From NCBI GenBank assembly GCA_026874595.1, contig CM049309.1, positions 43,415,079-43,479,078 on the forward strand: a DNA stretch of 64,000 nucleotides, in the 5' to 3' direction. Of the stretch, positions 57,877 through 64,000 are shown one piece after another (position 1 is the first letter of the stretch; every line of letters starts with the position of its first letter). The stretch is from Sipunculus nudus (taxonomy: Eukaryota > Annelida > Sipuncula > Golfingiida > Sipunculidae). Under the pieces are notes generated by a model that was given only the letters and a program-made list of their open reading frames with translations, did no database searches and had not been told where the DNA came from. The translations under genes and the position numbers were made by a program.

Positions 57877-58705
57877 GAGTATAATTAGTTGTTGTAGCCG
57901 TGACAACACAACTCAGTAGGCACTGGGCTGGTAAGCCTACTTGAGACGTGATACAAGCAAAATCGAGCAATGCACCGCAGTGGTCTTCCATCATGTTGTA
58001 TTCACATTGTGGTAAACAGCCCATAATATTAACATTAGTCTACGAATGATGTATTAACAAAAGAGAATACAAATGAACACACAACCCAAACTGAATCTCC
58101 GTCTTTATGCTTACGAGTCATTTCCTGTATCGCGTACAAGTTGGCTACGTCCAGTAACCCGTGCGAGCCCTGCTTGTATTCATGCGATCAGAAATTTAAC
58201 AAACATGGATTTTCCAATCTGCTGAGTTAAAACGGAACTTCTCTCGCTCACGTTTGTTGTTAATATAACGTAAACTAAACATGTTAACGATTAGTCCGGC
58301 TTATGTCAATTGACAGTGTACCTGTAAGCCAAAAGGTGTTTCAAGAAATGACGAAAATATTTGCCTCCTCATAGAGCCTCAAAGTGCGTTTCTTAGCTGA
58401 GCATGTAACGGCTCTCTGACAGCCAGTACGCTTGTCGTAGACACTCTAGTGTCAATGGACCGGAATGGCCCTATTGTTGTTGTTGTACAAGTCTGTAAGA
58501 GATAAGAATAATTCTCGACCACATATCCCTAAAAACAAGGGAGATCAAATCTATCAGTACTATAATTATTATTATTGTTGTTTTAGAAAAAAAGAAATTG
58601 AATAATCAAATAGTCTTAACGGGAAGGTCTCACCTTATCACGTATTTATTTATGCCTTATTTATCAATTTAAGTATACGTATAATTATTATGTATTTAAC
58701 TATGA

Positions 58706-58708
<3 letters not shown>

Positions 58709-58799
<91 letters not shown>
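58709..58799. repeat. (AT)n microsatellite
   Basis: About 45 units, interrupted once by GTA. Confidence 0.97.
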
Positions 58800-58800
<1 letters not shown>

Positions 58801-60320
58801 TTCTGACCATAAGCAGGATAGCGTTAGCAATATGGGCGGCATATGAAGAGATATATTGGACAAAAACGTAAGATGTCCGCGTGAATAATATGAACAATGT
58901 GATTTACTGCACAGAAAAGAAAGCATATCTAGTCGAGTGGAGAAGAACCTTGTCTCACTGACGGACCATGCAGCTGTTATATGATTACGGCAATTTGTAG
59001 TCTTGTACACATTTAATACATGTGACATGAAGTAACTTTAATTTTTATGGAAATCCCTGGGGTCCAGTCTTGACCCTTCTTAATTGGCTTTGTCAAGATA
59101 TTCAAAATACAGAATGTAGACAAACATACAAACATACACACACATATATACATATCTATTTATATGATCAAGTACCACAGAAACTGAAAATACTATAATA
59201 ATTTTTGCAAACAAATTTTATGTGGCTATATTACTGCGCTTGTTTGTTGTGTGTATAGATAGTGTAAAGTGTATATCTATAATTAAGGTACTGAACATAT
59301 TTTTTTTTAATTGCACGGGGTAGTGGGAGAAATGTATTAATCTTTATTGGTGATGAACAAACATGTTTTAAGCAATTCATAACTTAAACGTTTTCAGCCT
59401 AGGCGGATATATGCGCTCTATGAATGCAGTCTATTCAGTCATTGGAACCTGCATAACAGTATAAAGTTGTGACTGGTTCCATCAAGCAACGGGACACATA
59501 ATAATCACCCCAGGAAACATTCCGACAGCAAGCCGCGGACGGTCGAGCTGTGAAAAGGAAAAGCAAATTTGACCTCTTCCATGTTCTGGCAGGTAGAGCC
59601 CGCTGTCTGACTTTTAAGGCAGCCAGCGCCAAAATTATCCCCGGCTCTGTCCATTACTCCCATCATTCTTTGCCCCATTGATCCGAGAACAAGCCAGATA
59701 GGGACAGCTTTGTTGTCTCTGGCAGGTCGGAGATACATGTGGATTGAGACAATAAAATGTTTCATTAAGATTGATCTAGCGAGACCCGGACGTTAGCGAG
59801 GAGCGATTGTGTTACAAAATCATGGATTTAGTGAGTATCTGGACCACAGCGGGCTCTTTATTCCCCGACCACAGACAACATAGTCCGGTAATCAACAAAC
59901 AACAAACCCATCATTACGCTGCCGCCAGTTCTTATCCCTATTTATTTATATTGGGGTAATGTGCGGAAGAATGTTTTAGGATTCTGGTAATGGTAGCTGT
60001 CGGGACCGGAATATCCTACTCGAAAAACAGAAATACTCAGTTACTTTCATAAGGATATCAGCAGATGCTTCGTCTTATCGACCGAATTCGGATTGTCCCG
60101 GTGACGAGCGGAAATGTTCAGTGAGCGGAAATGTTCAGTGAGGGAAATGACGGCGTTATTGGGGACTTGAATTTTACAAGTTTGACCTATGGGCCTTCTA
60201 GACAGACCTTTTTGTGCATTTTAAAAACTTTCTCCTAATATTGTATGATATTGACCCTATAATAACAAGAGCTCTACGACAATGGATTTTTCTTTTTGTC
60301 CTTAAATTACTACTATGAAA
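58800..60320. other. Noncoding stretch, no gene seen
   Basis: Balanced composition at about 59400-60170, with a direct repeat GAGCGGAAATGTTCAGTGAG at about 60109 and 60124. ORFs here show no known domain. Confidence 0.35.
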
Positions 60321-60321
60321 G

Positions 60322-60635
60322 GCTTCATATTCGCGGGGATAAAATTTCGCGATTTTGAATGTTTACTGTTTCGCGAGGGTTCCGTTTTCGCGATCTTACC
60401 ATACAAAAGATCAACACAGAATATAACCATTATTATATAAATTGATGGTATCAATTAATATATGCGCAAAATCAATTTATAGTAGCACATCTTTGAACAT
60501 AAGATATATAATTATTCATAATGTCATTCTTTTACCTTTCAACTTGCCTTCGACGATGGGACCTATTATTCATGAAGGTTTTATTTTCGCGATAATCCAT
60601 CTTTAGTGAATATCGCGAATTTAAAACCCTCGTAA
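60322..60635. mobile_element. TTTCGCG inverted-repeat element
   Basis: Left end TTCGCGGGGATAAAATTTCG then CGATTTTGAA; right end ATATCGCGAATTTAAAACCC then TCG, its inverted partner. Inside, TTTCGCGAGGG and TTTTCGCGAT words recur. No ORF. Confidence 0.65.
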
Positions 60636-60639
60636 ACAA

Positions 60640-63530
60640 AATGACAACCACAGTATATATATTTTTTTATCTTTACGACACACAGACTGTAAATAGAAAG
60701 AACACTATTATTTTCTTTCGCGTATGTAATGGATTTTTTAGTATAAGCAAGTAAGGAAAAAGATCTTACTGTAATACAGATACAGAAACACCCGACTGCA
60801 AAGTGTGTTGTAACTGGATAAGCAGCTGAATATAACAAAAAGTACAAGTAACAGACTGACGAAGCTCTGTTTTCTTTGGCCTTGGATATTTTTTCGTCCC
60901 GTGGACCGAGTTAAACCTGTTACGTGCTATTTTAGCGACCTTCAAGAGCGGAGGACGTTGCCAATCTCGTTTTCGTGCTTTTTCTTTTTGCAGCACATTT
61001 CCACAGAATGAACAATAAGGATGTCTCTTGTGGATTAATATTGTATCATGTTTCTGAAGTTCAAGTGTGTGAGACTGAGTAGCGGCAGTCTGCTACCCAA
61101 ACGTCGATTTTAACTAGCTTAAGACGTTGAAGTGGCAGTATAAGCTACAGGGTTCGGATGAATTTATATATGTGCACGCCATTCTAACAGTACATCTGCT
61201 TGTCGAACTGTCATTTTCCCCGGAGTTAGACAAAAAGTGACTTTATTCGCCGTTGAGTTACGTGTATTCATGCAGCAGTTTTAAATAACCAGGCCGGGTT
61301 TACTCGGAAAGTTTCTCTCCGTCCGTCATGACGGCTTGACAGCCGCAACAGCGGTATAGGCGAAACTGCTTCAACTGCCCCCGTGGTAACCACCACAAAT
61401 TTTGGGTAACAACATTTTCTCTTCATTATTTAGATAATAAAACACAACCATGTACGCCTCTGATGTCAAATAATACCACAGAGCAAATACCTTGATCCGA
61501 CCCTTGTATGGGTGTTCTGTTATTAGGCCCCTAATAGTTTATTTTAAAAAGGCCTGAATTTCATGTTGTCATATCTAGTGTGTGAGGGAGTGTTGCATGC
61601 TTTTTGACAAGATACTTAGTGCCCTCGCATTCTAAGCGCGTCCCGCAGTTCCTGATCATTTCAAACCCCGTGTACATAGAAATATATAATTTATTGTATA
61701 ACCTGCATGTTTCATGTGGTCGGCTTCTGCGCCATGCAATACACAGTACCAGCAGCAGACATCAGCTATTGACGCCGGAACACATGGTAAATAATCAAGA
61801 CTGCTGTCTGCATGGGGCCATGCTTATGACCAAGATCACGTACGGAATACTCTTTTCACTGAATGTCATACGTTCACACGTATATTATAACAGAGTTATT
61901 AGTGTACGCTGTGATGTGGCAGATATAACACTCCTCTATGTAGAGGCTTCCATACCCCGTGGAGTTGAACTTTCTATGGTACTTGGATCCATGGTATCCA
62001 AGTAAATGTTAACAAATTAAAAAAAAAAAACTACAGGACAATTTTTTATTGATTCAGTACATCCTTGGTGCTCTATAAGTTGAGGATGATTAGCTGAAGT
62101 AGTTGCATCACGATGAGTGATACTACTAGCGATGCTAGTAGAATAAATTGGTCATGAAACGGAAAAGACAAACTGTTAGCGCCAGAACGTCTCGCTTTGG
62201 TAATATATCACTTAGTTGTATTTGCCTACGATATGTGTATGTTTTTATTCACGTTAACCTGGCCAGGTCTTAAGAAGAATTTGCGATTTTACGACTAATC
62301 GCAATTTTGCTACAGAACTCGATTATCGGGCTCTTTGCTTCTTATTTACAAGTATTTTGTCTATTTTAAATATGACATAAATATTTTTTTTCTTTTTTTC
62401 TTGTTTTTATTTTTTATTTCTTTATGCGAGACATGCGAGACATGAAAAAGAAATTTGATGATTTCAATTACATTGATTTAGAGACGGGCCTTCATGCAGG
62501 TTAAAAAATTTACGTCTGGAATTACTACGGAAAATAAAGATTATGGACGCATTTTGATCTAACTATACGTGGGCCTATTTATGGGTGCACAGAAAATGTA
62601 AATTTTTGGGAACAGTGAAATTTTTTTTTTGCGTCTTGTGAGAAGTTCAATATAATTTTGAAGTATTTCATAGTATGATTATCATCCTAAACTAATTTTG
62701 TATTGGCTTGTTTAGTTCCGTCTCGTAGTTTGTTAGACTGGTTGCATTCACTGTGGTCTTTTCACTTTGCAAATGTATTTTATGAAATGCATGGGTATTA
62801 TTATTCACTAGAAGATAAATTAGTTTGGAAAAATGCAGAGTTTAATAAAGTAACTGAAGTTTACAAATGACTCAGCCCATAGGCCTTGAATCTAACATAA
62901 ATGACACACTATCGGCAATATTAATCAAATATAATTCAGAATGCCGTCTGCGTTAGCTCCGTGAGCCCATCTGTAGCCTTTGTCCTGCCAAAAACAGTTA
63001 CAACAGAAAGGTTGGATAAGGGCGGGGCGAATAGGCCAGACCAAAAAGTTAATGGAAAACCTCAGCCCAAGACACCGGGGAAAAAAATCGATGCTTTTTT
63101 CATAGGTAAACGTGCAGAGTAGGACAGCGGCAATATTAGCCAAGTTGAATGGTCTTATCGATGTAAAATAAATGAAGCAAACCAGCTCATAAATCTAAAT
63201 GTCGGAATGCCACGCCCGAGAACCCACGAGGGCCATCAACAAGATCAACGGCTAGGCTTCTCAGGCCAAAAAGGAAATAAAAAAGAAAGTGAGGAAACAT
63301 CATTGCCAGGTAGAAACCTGTCTCATCCCATTTTGAGCACTCCTCTAGTTTTACTGTTCAATGATCGGTTAACATCTTTTGGAACTGTATCCAAGTAAAG
63401 ATGAAAGGTAGTTATCTCGCATGAAGAATTGCTTGAATTTAACGTCTACCAATTGTAACCACGAGAAAAACTTTTTAAAAGCAGCATTACTGCACTAGTT
63501 GTAGATATATACTCTAACTTTGTATCACTG
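60640..63530. other. AT-rich noncoding stretch, no gene seen
   Basis: Longest frame 61604-62005 has no recognised motif or splice context. No RNA gene or repeat recognised. Confidence 0.4.
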
Positions 63531-63565
63531 TAACCAATTACACCGGAAAAAATGCATTTTTTCAA

Positions 63566-63945
63566 TTATGACAATGATAAAAAAGGGTTGTGTGTTGAAC
63601 GTATCGCCACCACAAAGCAGACAAAATTCTTTTACGAGAAAGGGGCGGATACAGAATCTTAGAATAGGGGGTGAGGTTTGGTGGTGGGGGTGGGGTAAGT
63701 ACACTAGCACAGGTAAGGATGTGTCGGGTTAAAATTTTTAATTCTATTTCCTGTATTTTTCAGATCAAAACAGAATGCATTATATTTATGAAAATGATAA
63801 AAACGGTTGTGTGTTGAACGTATCGCTACCACAAAGCACACGTTTTGGCTTTCCTGCTCTAACCAAAACAGAGACGGATACAAGGTCTTAGAAAAGCGGG
63901 TGGATGGGGGTTAGTTCCAAGGCACAGGTTAATAGTGTGTCGGGG
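63566..63945. repeat. 220-bp tandem duplication carrying the GGCGGATACA word
   Basis: GGTTGTGTGTTGAACGTATC occurs at 63586 and about 63805; 'ggcggatacagaatcttagaa' at about 63643 has its partner 'gacggatacaaggtcttagaa' at about 63873. Spacing about 220-230 bp. Confidence 0.75.
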
Positions 63946-64000
63946 AGTGCTTGTAACCATTATGCACGATTCTCACTTGCTGAAGTATAGTCAAGAAAAC

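Noticed and set aside
61604-62005. 133-codon plus-strand frame
   Set aside because: No recognised domain, no conserved motif, no exon borders; treated as a chance frame.
1-64000. CRISPR array, operon or phage-like content
   Set aside because: Repeats found are tandem or inverted eukaryotic types without spacers, and genes are split by introns; nothing bacterial is seen.

Overview
The window is invertebrate nuclear DNA, most likely from a bivalve or other lophotrochozoan. It is AT-rich and full of introns, (TA)n tracts, poly-G runs, GGAC-rich repeats and short inverted-repeat elements of kinds common in mollusc genomes. No bacterial, organellar or rRNA gene is seen. The taxon is an inference; the split genes with GT-AG introns are directly visible.

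Two protein-coding genes can be read. (1) Plus strand, 2437-16296: a complete PLAA (phospholipase A2-activating protein, yeast Doa1/Ufd3) gene. Twelve exons join in frame to 2,376 nt, or 791 residues plus stop: seven-bladed WD40 propeller, PFU ubiquitin-binding domain, a linker with three DPFTG repeats, and a C-terminal PUL domain that binds the p97/VCP (Cdc48) ATPase. (2) Minus strand, 38427-22848: a six-exon type I membrane protein that I assembled from splice phases. It has a signal peptide, two Sushi (CCP) modules, a cysteine-free Ser/Thr-rich stalk of about 246 residues, one membrane segment, and a 140-residue tail with an ITIM (VTYKSL), a YxxM motif (YITM) and several other tyrosines. 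A TATA box lies just upstream of its first exon. I do not recognise a named orthologue. The layout recalls vertebrate CD46 or IL-15 receptor alpha outside the cell and an inhibitory immune receptor inside. It is my main candidate for an undescribed system.

The two genes converge tail to tail with about 6.5 kb between their stop codons. That interval (16.3-22.8 kb) holds a 275-bp tandem pair, an array of four ~340-bp units and one short inverted-repeat element. The receptor gene is spread over 15.6 kb because of an 8.8-kb intron loaded with short elements. The remaining 25 kb (38.5-64 kb) has no gene I can support. It holds several repeat families (three related ~290-340-bp inverted-repeat elements across the window, hAT-like GGGGCGGAT elements, a ~360-bp family with a nested 1.2-kb insertion, a CGTACG-rich element, two tRNA-derived SINE copies), minisatellites, tandem duplications, and a few islands of ordinary composition that may be regulatory or untranslated exons.

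PLAA acts in ubiquitin/p97-dependent protein and membrane-receptor turnover, while the receptor looks like a surface signalling protein. Their neighbourhood suggests no functional link.
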